A stretch of 64,000 bases of DNA from Bacteroidales bacterium (GCA_017412645.1 JAFPWX010000013.1:1-64000); one strand, 5' to 3'. Shown: positions 1 through 9,149, numbered from the stretch's first letter. Program-made: numbers and translations. Notes: generated by a model not told the origin, from the letters alone.

Positions 1-1505
1 AGGGAGCGCTGCTCGTGGTGGACGCCTCGCAGGGGGTGCAGGCACAGACCATCGCCAGTCTTTACCATGCCATAGACCACAATCTGGAAATCATTCCGAT
101 TCTCAATAAGATAGATATGGACTCCGCCCAGCCCGACGTTGTGGCGGACGAGATCGTGGACCTGATAGGCTGCAAGCCGGAGGAGATTTTCCGCATCTCC
201 GCCCGTACCGGCGAAGGGGTGGAGCCCATTCTGGACGCCATAATCGATCGCATCCCCGCTCCTTCCGGAGATCCTTCGGCTCCCCTGCAGGCTCTCATCT
301 TCGACTCCGTCTTCAATCCTTTCCGCGGGGTAATAGCCTATTTCAAGGTTTTGAACGGTTCGCTTTCACGCGGGCAGAAGGTGCGCTTCATGGCCACCGG
401 GCAGGACTACGATGCGGAAGAGGTGGGCCTGCTGCGGATGAAACTCATCCCCACCGAAGGCGTGGGCTGCGGCGACGTGGGCTATGCCATCTGCGGAATC
501 AAGAGCGCCAAGGAGGTGAAGGTGGGCGACACCATCACCGGGGCCATGGAGCCCGCCACGTCCGCAATTGCCGGCTTCGAGGAAGTGAAGCCCATGGTGT
601 TCGCGGGCATGTATCCGGTTCAGGCAGATAAATTCGAGGAACTGCGCACGGTGCTGGAGAAGTTCCAGCTCAACGACGCCTCCTTCGTATACGAGCCGGA
701 AAGTTCGCTGGCGCTGGGAAGCGGTTTCCGCTGCGGTTTCCTCGGACTGCTCCATCTGGAGATAGTTCAGGAGCGTCTGTTCCGGGAGTTCGACATGGAC
801 GTAATCACCACCGTGCCCAACGTATCATATAAGGTATATACCACGCAGCATGAGGTTATCGATGTCCACAACCCCTCGGGACTGCCGGCGCCTACCTTGA
901 TCGACCATATCGAGGAGCCTTATATCCGTGCGCAGATAATCTCCAAGGCCGAGTTCTTCGGGCCGGTGATGAAGCTCTGCATCGACAAGCGCGGCACTCT
1001 GGTTTCGCAGTCATATATTACCGCGGATCGCGTGGAGCTCAATTACGACATGCCGCTTTCGGAGATAGTATTTGATTTTTATGATAAGCTGAAGAGCATC
1101 TCCAAGGGCTACGCCTCGTTCGATTATCATATCACCGGATATCGCCCTGCGCGGCTGGTGAAACTGGATATCCTTCTGAACGGCGAGCCCGCGGATGCTC
1201 TGTCGACTCTGATTCATGAGGACAACGCCTACACCTTCGGGCGCAAGATGTGCGAGAAGCTCAAGGACCTCATCCCACGCCAGCAGTTCGACATCCCGGT
1301 ACAGGCAGCGATAGGTGCGAAGATCATCGCGCGCGAGACCGTGAAGCAGGTTCGCAAGGATGTTACCGCGAAGTGCTACGGCGGCGACGTTACCCGTAAG
1401 CGCAAGCTGCTGGAGAAGCAGAAGGAGGGCAAGAAGCGCATGCGCCAGATAGGCAAGGTGCAGGTGCCCCAGAGCGCCTTTATGGCGGTGTTGAAACTGG
1501 ATTAG
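1..1505 (+). CDS. lepA: Elongation factor 4 (LepA), 5' end outside window
   Basis: Ribosome-bound translational GTPase that back-translocates or remodels stalled ribosomes. The gene enters the window already open, with codons in phase from base 3, so about 100 N-terminal residues including the P-loop are missing. The G4 motif NKID is visible near base 105, followed by domain II, the EF-G-like domains and the LepA-specific C-terminal domain ending in [12 protein letters not shown]. The roughly 500 residues present fit a family length near 600. It converges on the toxin-antitoxin pair, with only 14 bp between the two stop codons and no clear terminator. Identity is secure; promoter and start are not visible. 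Confidence 0.97.
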   Translation, partial: GALLVVDASQGVQAQTIASLYHAIDHNLEIIPILNKIDMDSAQPDVVADEIVDLIGCKPEEIFRISARTGEGVEPILDAIIDRIPAPSGDPSAPLQALIFDSVFNPFRGVIAYFKVLNGSLSRGQKVRFMATGQDYDAEEVGLLRMKLIPTEGVGCGDVGYAICGIKSAKEVKVGDTITGAMEPATSAIAGFEEVKPMVFAGMYPVQADKFEELRTVLEKFQLNDASFVYEPESSLALGSGFRCGFLGLLHLEIVQERLFREFDMDVITTVPNVSYKVYTTQHEVIDVHNPSGLPAPTLIDHIEEPYIRAQIISKAEFFGPVMKLCIDKRGTLVSQSYITADRVELNYDMPLSEIVFDFYDKLKSISKGYASFDYHITGYRPARLVKLDILLNGEPADALSTLIHEDNAYTFGRKMCEKLKDLIPRQQFDIPVQAAIGAKIIARETVKQVRKDVTAKCYGGDVTRKRKLLEKQKEGKKRMRQIGKVQVPQSAFMAVLKLD

Positions 1506-1519
1506 GCAGAGTTTCCGAG

Positions 1520-1966
1520 CTACCGCAACTCCGACATCCTTGCCAAAAATTCTTCCGGCGAGAAAAACAGCATTTCCGTCTCACGTTTGCTGCTTCTGAA
1601 TGCTTTATCCGAGGTTATGAGAGCGTCACATCCTAGGAAATCCGCATGCTGAAACTGGGCGTCATCTTCGAAATCGCCCGTTCTTGCTTCCAGCACCCTA
1701 TACAAATCGAAAACGTTGATATAGTCGATATTGGCGAAGCTCAACAATTCTTTAATGGCATTGTTGAAGGACTCATCATCGTAACCGGGGATTCTGGAGC
1801 AAACATACGAGGCATCAATAATGCTTTGCGTTGTTATGAAAACTTCCAGCAATCCCTGTTTTGCAGCCTGAAGGATACTCGTGGATGCGACATATGCCTG
1901 ACGAGTATTGCCTAATAGGGTGTCCAACAGTACGTTGGTATCCAAAAAGACTCTATACTTGAACAT
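1520..1966 (-). CDS. PIN-domain protein, VapC-like toxin candidate
   Basis: 148-residue PIN-domain protein, a probable Mg-dependent RNase. The N-terminal FLDTNVLLD carries the first conserved acid, and DALITSD near residue 120 carries the late acidic pair. The start at 1966 gives MFKYRVFLDTNVLLD; a start further upstream would add residues that do not resemble the family. It overlaps the preceding small gene by 14 bp, the usual antitoxin-then-toxin arrangement with coupled translation. The target RNA cannot be predicted. Family assignment is strong; toxin activity is inferred from context. Confidence 0.85.
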   Translation of the reverse strand: MFKYRVFLDTNVLLDTLLGNTRQAYVASTSILQAAKQGLLEVFITTQSIIDASYVCSRIPGYDDESFNNAIKELLSFANIDYINVFDLYRVLEARTGDFEDDAQFQHADFLGCDALITSDKAFRSSKRETEMLFFSPEEFLARMSELR

Positions 1967-2231
1967 ACTTTTCCCAGAGATAAGCAAGTTTAGGATCACT
2001 GTCAAGCATCTCCTGCGTGGGAGCAGAGGAGCAGCATTTCATTTTTAGTATCGATTCGGAAACCTTGAAGTCTGAAGGCAGTTGTGGAATTTGGGATTCT
2101 GTCTGTTTTTCAAGCAGAGTCTCAATATAGCCATTGAACGACTGCCCTGTTTTGCGGGCTGTCCTCTTTACTCGTGCCATCAATTCCGGCTTTAAACGGA
2201 TGATGGCCTGTATCCTCGGGGTTGCTGGCAT
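1953..2231 (-). CDS. Ribbon-helix-helix antitoxin candidate
   Basis: 92-residue protein with an N-terminal ribbon-helix-helix fold: a beta strand around AIIRLKPEL followed by two helices with GQSFNGYIETLLEKQ. Such proteins bind their own operator and neutralise the partner toxin through the C-terminal tail, here an acidic and aromatic segment ending LAYLWEKYVQV. The ATG at 2231 (MPATPRIQ) is chosen because it lies 17 nt after a good -7 element; an upstream in-frame start would lie inside the promoter. The gene overlaps the PIN gene by 14 bp. Direct GATATCAT repeats flank its -33 element and are a likely autoregulatory operator. Confidence 0.8.
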   Translation of the reverse strand: MPATPRIQAIIRLKPELMARVKRTARKTGQSFNGYIETLLEKQTESQIPQLPSDFKVSESILKMKCCSSAPTQEMLDSDPKLAYLWEKYVQV

Positions 2232-2248
2232 ATTTGTTTCTTTTTTTG

Positions 2249-2290
2249 CAAATATAGAAAAAGATATCATTAATGCAAATATGATATCAT
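2249..2290 (-). promoter_or_regulatory. Toxin-antitoxin promoter and putative operator
   Basis: On the minus strand a -7 element TATATTTG (2249-2256) and a -33 TTTG (2276-2279) are separated by 19 bp, matching the Bacteroidota consensus. The 8-mer GATATCAT occurs at 2263-2270 and again at 2283-2290, 20 bp apart, one on each side of the -33 box. The second lies within the 10-bp palindrome ATGATATCAT. Two sites about two helical turns apart over the promoter are typical of ribbon-helix-helix autoregulation. Operator function is inferred. Confidence 0.65.
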
Positions 2291-2301
2291 AAAAAAAACA
2301 A

Positions 2302-2333
2302 TTTGCTCCTTCGTCTAATCTTGATTATCTTTG
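2302..2333 (+). promoter_or_regulatory. Promoter of the transketolase genes
   Basis: TTTG at 2302-2305 and TATCTTTG at 2326-2333 are separated by 20 bp. The chosen ATG at 2339 follows after only 5 nt, so the transcript should be leaderless or nearly so. Head to head with the toxin-antitoxin promoter. Confidence 0.7.
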
Positions 2334-2338
2334 TAGAT

Positions 2339-3178
2339 ATGAAAACCATACAGGAACTCAGCGACATTGCTTCCCAGGTGCGGAGAGACATCATCCGCTC
2401 GGTGTCCGGCGCAGGCTGCGGCCATCCGGGAGGCTCCCTGAGCAGTACGGACATCCTTACTGCCCTCTATTTCAGTGAAATGAAACAGGATCCCGCCACC
2501 TGGCGCCGCGACGCGAAGGGGCAGGACGCCTTCATCCCCTCGGCCGGGCATCTCGCCCCGGTGGTGTATGCGGTTCTGGCCCGTGCGGGTTATTTCCCGC
2601 CGGCAAAACTCGCCACCCTGCGCAAGTTCGGATCCGACCTTCAGGGTCATCCCAGCACCGAGCACGGGCTGGCCGGCATCTTCATGCCCTCCGGTTCTCT
2701 CGGACAGGGCCTTGCTGCGGCGGCAGGCATCGCCCTTGCCAAAAAGCTCGCAGGCGAGCCTGAAAGGGCCTTTGCGCTCCTGGGAGACGGCGAAAGCGAA
2801 GAGGGAGAGATCTGGGAGACCGCAATGTTCGCAGTCAGCCATAAGCTGGACAACCTGGTGGCCATGACCGACTGGAACCATCTTCAGATCGACGGCGTAA
2901 TCGAAGAAGTTACCGGCATCGCCGAACTCGACGAGAAATGGTCGGCCTTCGGCTGGGATGTCATCGAGGCCGACGGTCACGATTTCGAGAGCATCCTTAA
3001 AGCCTTCGAACTTGCCCGTGTGCGCAACGGCAAGCCCAAGATGATAATGTTCAACACCGAAATGGGACACGGAGTGGACTTCATGGCCGGCAATCATGGC
3101 TGGCACGGCAAGGCACCCAGCGCCGAGGAATGCGAAAAGGCCCTTGCCCAGCTTAAAGAAACCTTAGGAGATTACTAG
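2339..3178 (+). CDS. Transketolase, N-terminal subunit
   Basis: 279-residue N-terminal half of transketolase, which moves two-carbon units between sugar phosphates in the non-oxidative pentose phosphate pathway. This subunit binds the diphosphate of thiamine diphosphate. GHPGGSLSSTDIL near the N-terminus, GHLAPVVYA, and the ThDP/Mg motif starting LGDGESEEGEIWE and ending DWNHLQIDG are all present. The start MKTIQELSD is preferred over the upstream TTG at 2303 because the -7 element lies between them. The partner subunit follows after 1 nt, so the pair is one transcript with coupled translation. Splitting the enzyme into two genes is common in this phylum. Confidence 0.95.
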   Translation: MKTIQELSDIASQVRRDIIRSVSGAGCGHPGGSLSSTDILTALYFSEMKQDPATWRRDAKGQDAFIPSAGHLAPVVYAVLARAGYFPPAKLATLRKFGSDLQGHPSTEHGLAGIFMPSGSLGQGLAAAAGIALAKKLAGEPERAFALLGDGESEEGEIWETAMFAVSHKLDNLVAMTDWNHLQIDGVIEEVTGIAELDEKWSAFGWDVIEADGHDFESILKAFELARVRNGKPKMIMFNTEMGHGVDFMAGNHGWHGKAPSAEECEKALAQLKETLGDY

Positions 3179-3179
3179 T

Positions 3180-4133
3180 ATGAAAAAGTATATAGATACC
3201 GGTAAGAAGGACACCCGTAGCGGATTTGGCGCGGGTCTCGTTCTGGCAGGAAGGGAGAATTCGAAGGTTCTGGCCCTCACGGCTGACCTCAAGCCCAGCG
3301 TGAAGATGGGCGACTTCGCCAAGGAGTTCCCCGACAGGTTTATCGAATGCGGCATTGCCGAGGCCAATATGGTCGGTGTGGCAAGCGGTCTTGCCCTGGC
3401 TGGCTTCGTGCCTTTCGCCGCATCGTTCGCCGAGTTCGTGAGCGGCCGCGTGTACGACCAGGTACGTCAGGAGGTGGCATACGGCCGCACCAACGTGAAG
3501 CTGGCGTCTTCCCATGCGGGTGTTACACTTGGTGAAGACGGCGCCACCCATCAGGCCATGGAAGACGTGGCCCTTATGCGCGCCCTTCCCGGAATGACGG
3601 TGCTTGTGCCCTGCGATTATAATCAGACCGTTCAGGCTACTCTTGCCGCAGCACGCTATGAAGGCCCGGTGTACCTGCGTTTCGGCAGGCCTTCAGTGCC
3701 GAATTTTACGGATCCGTCCGAGCCTTTTGAGATTGGCAAGATCTATAACCTGAATCCGGGTAAGGATGTTACGCTGATTGCGTGTGGGCTGCTTGTCTGG
3801 GAAGCCCTCAAGGCGGCCGAGGCCCTGGAAGCAGAGGGAATCAGCGCGGAAGTTCTGAATGTTGCAACCGTAAAGCCGCTGGATTCCGCGGCGGTACTTG
3901 CCTCGGTGGGCAAGACCGGTTGCGCCGTGGTTGCGGAAGAACACGGAATGGCCGGTGGTCTGGGCGAGCTGGTGGCAGGGGTTCTTGCCGCCGGTGGTCC
4001 CGCTCCCCTGGAGTACGTGAACGGCGGCGACCGCTTTGGCGAAAGCGGCAGCCCTGCGGAGCTGATCGCGGCCTTCGGCCTCGACGCCGCCCACATCGTT
4101 GCGGCAGCGAAGAAGGCTATCGCACGGAAATAA
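3180..4133 (+). CDS. Transketolase, C-terminal subunit
   Basis: 317-residue second half of transketolase: pyrimidine-binding domain plus C-terminal domain. RFIECGIAEANMVGVASGLAL contains the catalytic glutamate that activates thiamine diphosphate, and SSHAGVTLGEDGATHQ is the conserved loop of this subunit. The C-terminal domain (LIACGLLVWEALKAAEAL to the end) is intact. It starts 1 nt after the first subunit stops and forms the heteromeric enzyme with it. A strong bidirectional hairpin follows at 4181-4208. Confidence 0.95.
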   Translation: MKKYIDTGKKDTRSGFGAGLVLAGRENSKVLALTADLKPSVKMGDFAKEFPDRFIECGIAEANMVGVASGLALAGFVPFAASFAEFVSGRVYDQVRQEVAYGRTNVKLASSHAGVTLGEDGATHQAMEDVALMRALPGMTVLVPCDYNQTVQATLAAARYEGPVYLRFGRPSVPNFTDPSEPFEIGKIYNLNPGKDVTLIACGLLVWEALKAAEALEAEGISAEVLNVATVKPLDSAAVLASVGKTGCAVVAEEHGMAGGLGELVAGVLAAGGPAPLEYVNGGDRFGESGSPAELIAAFGLDAAHIVAAAKKAIARK

Positions 4134-4180
4134 CGTGCTTCTGAACGTAAGGCTGGTCGCGTTTTCAGCCATAAATGAAA

Positions 4181-4208
4181 CTAACCCCGGCTTTCGAGCT
4201 GGGGTTAG
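4181..4208. terminator. Bidirectional terminator hairpin
   Basis: CTAACCCC (4181-4188) pairs perfectly with GGGGTTAG (4201-4208), and the 12-nt loop contains a further AGCT pairing. It lies between the converging transketolase and Spy-like genes and can serve both. A clear U-tract is lacking on the plus strand. Confidence 0.7.
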
Positions 4209-4238
4209 TCGTATTATCGGGCGAAAATGATACTAAGG

Positions 4239-4787
4239 CTATTTGCCGGATGGGCGACCGCCGTCTGGGCGGGGAGCTCCCTGGCGATAGCCGTCCGGTT
4301 TCCCACCGAAGGACGGACGCGGGCTGGTGCCGTGGCCGGCCATTTCGCGGAGAGCCTTGTTGCGGAAGCTGTCTTCCGAAAGATAGAACTTCGCGGTCTT
4401 GGTTTCACCGACGGCCTTTACGAAATCGGCGCGATGCTCGGCTATAGGATCGCGCTTATCGGCACGGAGCTTCAGATAGGTGTCGAGCAGAGGCTTTATT
4501 TCGGCGTCGGACTTGCCTTCATTAATGGCCTCGCGGAGAGCTTTCTTGGCTTCGCGAATCTTGGCGAAGACTTCGCGCTGTTCCTTTACGGCCTGATTGT
4601 ACACCGGCCAGAAAGCCTGGGCTTCCTCTACCGAGAGAGAGAGCTGCTGGGTGATGTAGGCCACCTTTTCAGCTTCGAAACGTTCATGGTTCTGCCCCCT
4701 CTGCGGCCCCTGCGGATTCTGGGGCTTCTGGGCAATAGCGCTGAATGATACTGCCAGCGTAAACAGTACAATAACCAACTTTTTCAT
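4239..4787 (-). CDS. Spy-like periplasmic protein
   Basis: 182 residues. A signal peptide (MKKLVIVLFTLAVSFSAIA) is followed by a Gln/Pro/Gly-rich stretch and a helical region with QQLSLSVEEAQAFWPVYNQ, an LTxxQ-like motif seen in small periplasmic chaperone or stress sensor proteins of the Spy/CpxP type. The tail is rich in Pro, Gly, Arg and Lys. It is the last gene after an ECF sigma factor and a small membrane protein, 6 bp downstream of the latter. Proteins of this type often follow sigma/anti-sigma pairs in Bacteroidales and may take part in envelope-stress sensing. Function is inferred from context. Confidence 0.6.
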   Translation of the reverse strand: MKKLVIVLFTLAVSFSAIAQKPQNPQGPQRGQNHERFEAEKVAYITQQLSLSVEEAQAFWPVYNQAVKEQREVFAKIREAKKALREAINEGKSDAEIKPLLDTYLKLRADKRDPIAEHRADFVKAVGETKTAKFYLSEDSFRNKALREMAGHGTSPRPSFGGKPDGYRQGAPRPDGGRPSGK

Positions 4788-4793
4788 AATACT

Positions 4794-5093
4794 CTAGTCT
4801 TCATAATAAAAAAAAGCATCCTCCAACTGGGCGAGAGTCAGGTCGCTGTCCATATAGTAAGCGGCTATCTCTTCACTGGAAGATGAGGGAATGGTTCGTT
4901 TGAGCAGGGTGCCTCCGATAACGAAAGCTGCGGCAAAGACTGCGGCAAGGGCCAGGTATGGCGAAACCTTCTGCCATGGGGACGCGGCTGGGCGGGAGCC
5001 AACACCCTTCGCGCGATCGGGAATGGCTTCCAGCCTCTGCTGCACACTCTGCATGTAGCCTTCTGGCATCGAATATGGCATCTGCTTTTTCAT
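4794..5093 (-). CDS. Small membrane protein, putative anti-sigma factor
   Basis: 99 residues: a polar N-terminal segment with two Met-rich turns and a short helix (YMQSVQQRLEAIPDR), one transmembrane helix at about 45-66 (VSPYLALAAVFAAAFVIGGTLL), and a short acidic extracytoplasmic tail. It follows the ECF sigma gene after 41 bp. Small single-pass proteins in this position commonly act as cognate anti-sigma factors, but no recognised anti-sigma domain is visible, so the role rests on position and topology. Confidence 0.55.
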   Translation of the reverse strand: MKKQMPYSMPEGYMQSVQQRLEAIPDRAKGVGSRPAASPWQKVSPYLALAAVFAAAFVIGGTLLKRTIPSSSSEEIAAYYMDSDLTLAQLEDAFFYYED

Positions 5094-5134
5094 AACCGAG
5101 TATTTAGATGAAAAGAGTTGTATAAAGTTTAATC

Positions 5135-5644
5135 TTAATCGGAAAAATCTTTCACACGTTCGCGGATTCGCTGAACAGCATGGAAGTAGTTTGCCTTGAG
5201 CGCTCCCACGCTGGTGCCGGTGATTTCGGAAATCTCTTCGTAGGACAGGTCTTCGTAGTAGCGCATGAGAAAGACCGTGCGCTGTTTGTCGGGAAGTGAC
5301 GCGACAGCCTTGGAGAGTTCACGCTGGGCAGCGTCGCCATCGAACCACGGGTCGGAATCGATCACCCTTTCGGCCCGCGCGTCAATGGATTCGAACTGAA
5401 GGGCTGCGCGAACCTTTTTCTTGCGAAGATACCCAAGCGCCTCATTTGTTGCTATACGCCAAAGCCAGGTGAAGTGGCCGGAATCGCCCCGAAACGAAGG
5501 CAGGGCCTTCCAGGCCTTGAGGAAGGTCTCCTGGAGCAGGTCGTCGGCGTTTTCGTGGCTGTCGACGAAACCGCGGATGTGCCAGTACAGCTGCTCGCTG
5601 TACTGGCACACAAGTTCGCGGAATATGCTTTCGGGGCTATTCAA
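5135..5644 (-). CDS. ECF RNA polymerase sigma factor
   Basis: 169-residue ECF sigma factor. Region 2 is seen in ADDLLQETFLKAWK with FTWLWRIATNEALGYLRKKK (-10-type recognition). Region 4 is the C-terminal helix-turn-helix (LPDKQRTVFLMRYYEDLSYEEISEITG onward). No ATG occurs before region 2, so the best start is a TTG at 5644 that overlaps the stop codon of the upstream peptidase gene (GTTGAATAG). Translation is therefore probably coupled to the peptidase. The putative anti-sigma and Spy-like genes follow. Its regulon cannot be told from sequence. Confidence 0.9.
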   Translation of the reverse strand: MNSPESIFRELVCQYSEQLYWHIRGFVDSHENADDLLQETFLKAWKALPSFRGDSGHFTWLWRIATNEALGYLRKKKVRAALQFESIDARAERVIDSDPWFDGDAAQRELSKAVASLPDKQRTVFLMRYYEDLSYEEISEITGTSVGALKANYFHAVQRIRERVKDFSD

Positions 5645-8192
5645 CGGATATAACCTGGACTATCTCCTCGGTGGAGCCGTCGGGGTAGGTGCAGAGGGCC
5701 TTCACTTCGTGGGTACCGGAAGTGAGGACCGCCGTAGCGGAACCCTGGACCTCGCCATCGAGATACCATACGGTGGAAGTGGGCTCTGTGCCGGACTTGC
5801 CGTCGAAGCGGAAGTTGAAGCTGTCGCCTGCCTTCCAGCCGCCGGGATTGTCGATAACCTTGATACCCAGGGCGGCGAAGGGAGACGATACTCCCTGGAC
5901 CTTGGCCATCACAATGAGGTTGAACTTGAAGGGTCTCCAGTCTTCGCTGTCGGCGGGGCACATATAACCGTCGCCTATGATGCAGCCGCCTTCCGCGGCT
6001 TCATCGTCCTGCTTACCGTCGATGGCCAGAGGATGACCGCTACCGTCATCTGCATTTTTGATTGAATAACCGAAAATCAGAGGAGTGTTCTCAGGTATGC
6101 GGATATCGGCGTCCGATACGTCAACAGTGTTCAATTTGCCAAGCTGCGGATTGGGGACTACCCTTGCAAGGGCGCGCTGGTCGCCAAAGTCGATGAAGAC
6201 TGAAACCTCGTCCACAGAGTTGGCGTAGAACAAGAAGCTTATCTCGGTTATGCGCATTCCCACCTTGGTGGCAATTTCCGAAGGTTCGAAATAAACGCCA
6301 GCGGTGATGGTGGTAGGCGATTTGCCGGTTCCTATTCCATAACCGGATGCCGGGCCGCATTTCTGAAGGTCCTCCTTCTCCATTTCAGACACGTTGCGAA
6401 GAAGGACATCCTTGACAATACGTCCGCTTGCCTGCGCCACAGTGAACGAAGCCGGATTGTAATACGGTTTGGTGAGAGTCACCACAAGAGGATACTTGGC
6501 ATCTGCAGGGACGTCAATCGAATACTTGCCATCCGCTCCGGTGACTGTACTTCCGACTGCGACCGCCAACTGAGCGTCGCGCTTGCTGAAAATGCGGCTG
6601 AGAGCCCTGCGAGGTGCGGGATTCGGAGTGGAATCTTCTACGCTCACCGTCACTCCCTCAAGGGGATTGCCGGCTGAATCCTTCACCACACCCGAAATCT
6701 GCAGGGTCTTAACCATCTCAAGATCCAGGGAGACCACTCCACCGCTGTAAGAGATGTTATTCAGGTTGAATCCCGCACTGCCGTTCAGGTAGTCTCTGTT
6801 GGAAGGATTGGAATCCATACCGAAAGTGGTTTTGCCGGAAGTACCAGGCCAGACATAACTCGCATACTTGTTGTCATATGCCGGAGGCATCACATAATAG
6901 CAGGAATGGCCTGCATAACAGTTGATCTTGGAGCCGTACAGCCAGTGCGTGAGGGCAGACATATCACCTACCATGTTGGAAGACTGGTCCACGTGATAGA
7001 TAAGGAGGCCTGCGGGCCTGCCGGAGATATAAGAGTCCCAACCGGTACCGTCGCGGGTTTCCAGCAGGAAGAACTCGCCGGGATTGGTGGACGAGATATA
7101 GAACGCCTCATTATTGGTGATGGCACGAATGGTCTTGGAACCGCCCTCCGTCCATTCAACAGGGAAATCCATCCATCCGAGCATATTGCGCTCGATGGCG
7201 CCGAGGTTCGGGGGCGAGCAGCCGTTGTTATTATAGTTGCCCGCGCACATCAGCGAAAAAACGGTTACGTCCGAAGCGGAGCCGTTCTCGGCATAGTCGG
7301 TATCGTAGAAGTCCGGAAGGCCGAGCACATGGCCGAATTCGTGGCAGAAGGTACCTATTCCGCACATGCTGGTACCGGTCGTTCCGCGAAGCTCGGAGGT
7401 GCAGGCGTAACGGCCCAGACGCACGCCGTCGTAGCTGCGGGAGTTGCCCTGATAGAAGCCATATGCATGCGGCCAGATGGTTTCGGCTGCGGCGCCTTCG
7501 GCTTCATTATAGCCGGCATAGTAGAAGAAAATATTGTCTACGTAACCGTCGTGGTCGTAGTCGTAATCGGCAAAATTCACGAGCCCCTGGCTATGAGCCA
7601 AATCCACAGCTGCAAGGAAGGCACCAGTTGCATTCTTGTCGCTTTTCTGCTCATTGTTTCCGCCATAATCGGCCATGTTGCCGCTTATCTTGACGGGGCC
7701 CACCACATCGAAGATCGGGTCAAACTTGCCAGACGACTGCTCATGGTAGTATTTGTGCGCCGAACCTGTGCCGCCGAAATCGGCATAAGCATCGTCGTTC
7801 AGAAGCCTGGTAAAACGGTCTTTCGGGTTGCTGAGGGTAAAAGATACGTCGGCAAATTCGACCAGGATGACAAGAAAATGATTGTTGCCGCTGGTCATGG
7901 GATTGACATCCGGATGGTACACCCTCTGCCAGGCTGGAGAATACCTTGGAGCGCCGCCCCTTGTGGCGGGAGCCAGACGGGCTACGCCGTCGCGGGAGAT
8001 GATTACCTCGCGGCCATGGGAATCGGTTGCCCAGTGGCAGAACTCGTCGCCGTGAAGGGTTACCTGGACGCTGGAGCCATCTTCCCCTTTAAGGGCAATC
8101 TTTCCCCGATATGCAGGCACTGCAAACGCTGCAAGAGCAGAAGCAAGGAGCAGCAGTATTGATACTATCGTTTTCTTCATGGCTGACATCAT
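5637..8192 (-). CDS. Secreted M6-family metallopeptidase
   Basis: 851 residues with an N-terminal signal peptide (MKKTIVSILLLLASALAAFA). The zinc site HEFGHVLGLPD lies at about residues 284-294, and a calcium-type loop DYDHDGYVDN at about 211-220. After the catalytic domain comes a carboxypeptidase-regulatory-like beta sandwich (about 490-600, beginning ISGVVKDSAGNPLEGVTV). The C-terminal 200 residues are beta-rich and probably bind substrate or anchor the protein. The ATG at 8192 overlaps the upstream TGA (ATGA). Placed between a BACON lipoprotein and an ECF sigma factor and beside a SusCD pair, it probably degrades extracellular or periplasmic protein. Substrate unknown. Confidence 0.88.
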   Translation of the reverse strand: MMSAMKKTIVSILLLLASALAAFAVPAYRGKIALKGEDGSSVQVTLHGDEFCHWATDSHGREVIISRDGVARLAPATRGGAPRYSPAWQRVYHPDVNPMTSGNNHFLVILVEFADVSFTLSNPKDRFTRLLNDDAYADFGGTGSAHKYYHEQSSGKFDPIFDVVGPVKISGNMADYGGNNEQKSDKNATGAFLAAVDLAHSQGLVNFADYDYDHDGYVDNIFFYYAGYNEAEGAAAETIWPHAYGFYQGNSRSYDGVRLGRYACTSELRGTTGTSMCGIGTFCHEFGHVLGLPDFYDTDYAENGSASDVTVFSLMCAGNYNNNGCSPPNLGAIERNMLGWMDFPVEWTEGGSKTIRAITNNEAFYISSTNPGEFFLLETRDGTGWDSYISGRPAGLLIYHVDQSSNMVGDMSALTHWLYGSKINCYAGHSCYYVMPPAYDNKYASYVWPGTSGKTTFGMDSNPSNRDYLNGSAGFNLNNISYSGGVVSLDLEMVKTLQISGVVKDSAGNPLEGVTVSVEDSTPNPAPRRALSRIFSKRDAQLAVAVGSTVTGADGKYSIDVPADAKYPLVVTLTKPYYNPASFTVAQASGRIVKDVLLRNVSEMEKEDLQKCGPASGYGIGTGKSPTTITAGVYFEPSEIATKVGMRITEISFLFYANSVDEVSVFIDFGDQRALARVVPNPQLGKLNTVDVSDADIRIPENTPLIFGYSIKNADDGSGHPLAIDGKQDDEAAEGGCIIGDGYMCPADSEDWRPFKFNLIVMAKVQGVSSPFAALGIKVIDNPGGWKAGDSFNFRFDGKSGTEPTSTVWYLDGEVQGSATAVLTSGTHEVKALCTYPDGSTEEIVQVISVE

Positions 8193-9145
8193 TTTTTAAC
8201 TATATAACCATGGTCTTCGGCATCGATGAGCCAGGCGAAGGAATCTTCCGCTTTGAGCACCCAGACATCCTTTTCCGAACGGAAAGCCATGGAGGAGATC
8301 CAGTTCTGGTAGATAGTGATATGCAGGGAATCCGCCGGAGTGTACGACAGCGGCAGGCCGCTGATCTCGTACATCTTGGCTTCCGCAGGATCGACAAGAC
8401 GGAAAACGCTTTCGTCCGCCCTCCTCACCAGATTGGTCTGGTGGGCAACGGGGCTATAGGTGACCGAAGCTCCGGCTCCGTCGTAATTATAAAGACCGTA
8501 GAGCTTCTGGGCGAAGTCTCCTTCGGGGAGAGAACTCTCCTGAACAACCGGGATGGTGACAGAAGTTTCACCGAACGACAGCACCAGATCAGCACTGCGC
8601 GATTCACCCGTGAAGTTGAATTCATTTGCCTTGAAGGAAACAGGGGTGATGCTGTTCATGGAACCTGTCGCGGGACTGAACTCGAGCCATGGAGCGTCAC
8701 TCGAAAGGGTCCAGTTCGCGGGGAACTGGAAGGATACAGCCTTCGGGAAGATGTGTTTGAGACGGATTTCATCCACGGTGACTCCGCTGGCCACAGTCTT
8801 CTGGGTGATGTTCACGCTTATCTTCTTGGAGCCGGAAGAAACCGTGAGCACGTCTTTACGGTCGGAAGGGCCGTCGTTCACGCTCATCTGAAGTTCCAGG
8901 GCTGTGACGTTCCTGGAATCCTTGTCCCTTGCGTTTATGGTAATCCACGAGCCGTCCTCGAGGGCATATTCAAAAGCGATATCGCAAGTAACCTTGACGG
9001 TAAGGCTGTGAGCAAAGCCATTCTCCGAATCTGCCGACTTGGGAGTTACCTTGAATACCGAAGGCTCCTTAGCCTTCTCGTCGGCTTTCTTGCAGGCCGC
9101 GAAGGCCACTAAAGCAAGAGCCAATAACACTAAAAACCTTTTCAT
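8189..9145 (-). CDS. BACON-domain lipoprotein
   Basis: 318 residues with a lipoprotein signal (MKRFLVLLALALVAFAAC; Cys18). It contains BACON-like beta-sandwich repeats, seen in WITINARDKDSRN with VTVSSGSKKISVNITQ-type ends and again in APWLEFSPATGSMNS with VTIPVVQESS. The C-terminal 120 residues form another beta-rich domain ending in KK. BACON modules bind carbohydrates or mucin, or act as spacers on surface proteins. A -7 element ends 4 nt before the ATG, so this gene begins its own transcript with the M6 peptidase and sigma factor. Translation is coupled to the peptidase through ATGA. Confidence 0.75.
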   Translation of the reverse strand: MKRFLVLLALALVAFAACKKADEKAKEPSVFKVTPKSADSENGFAHSLTVKVTCDIAFEYALEDGSWITINARDKDSRNVTALELQMSVNDGPSDRKDVLTVSSGSKKISVNITQKTVASGVTVDEIRLKHIFPKAVSFQFPANWTLSSDAPWLEFSPATGSMNSITPVSFKANEFNFTGESRSADLVLSFGETSVTIPVVQESSLPEGDFAQKLYGLYNYDGAGASVTYSPVAHQTNLVRRADESVFRLVDPAEAKMYEISGLPLSYTPADSLHITIYQNWISSMAFRSEKDVWVLKAEDSFAWLIDAEDHGYIVKK

Positions 9146-9149
9146 ATTA

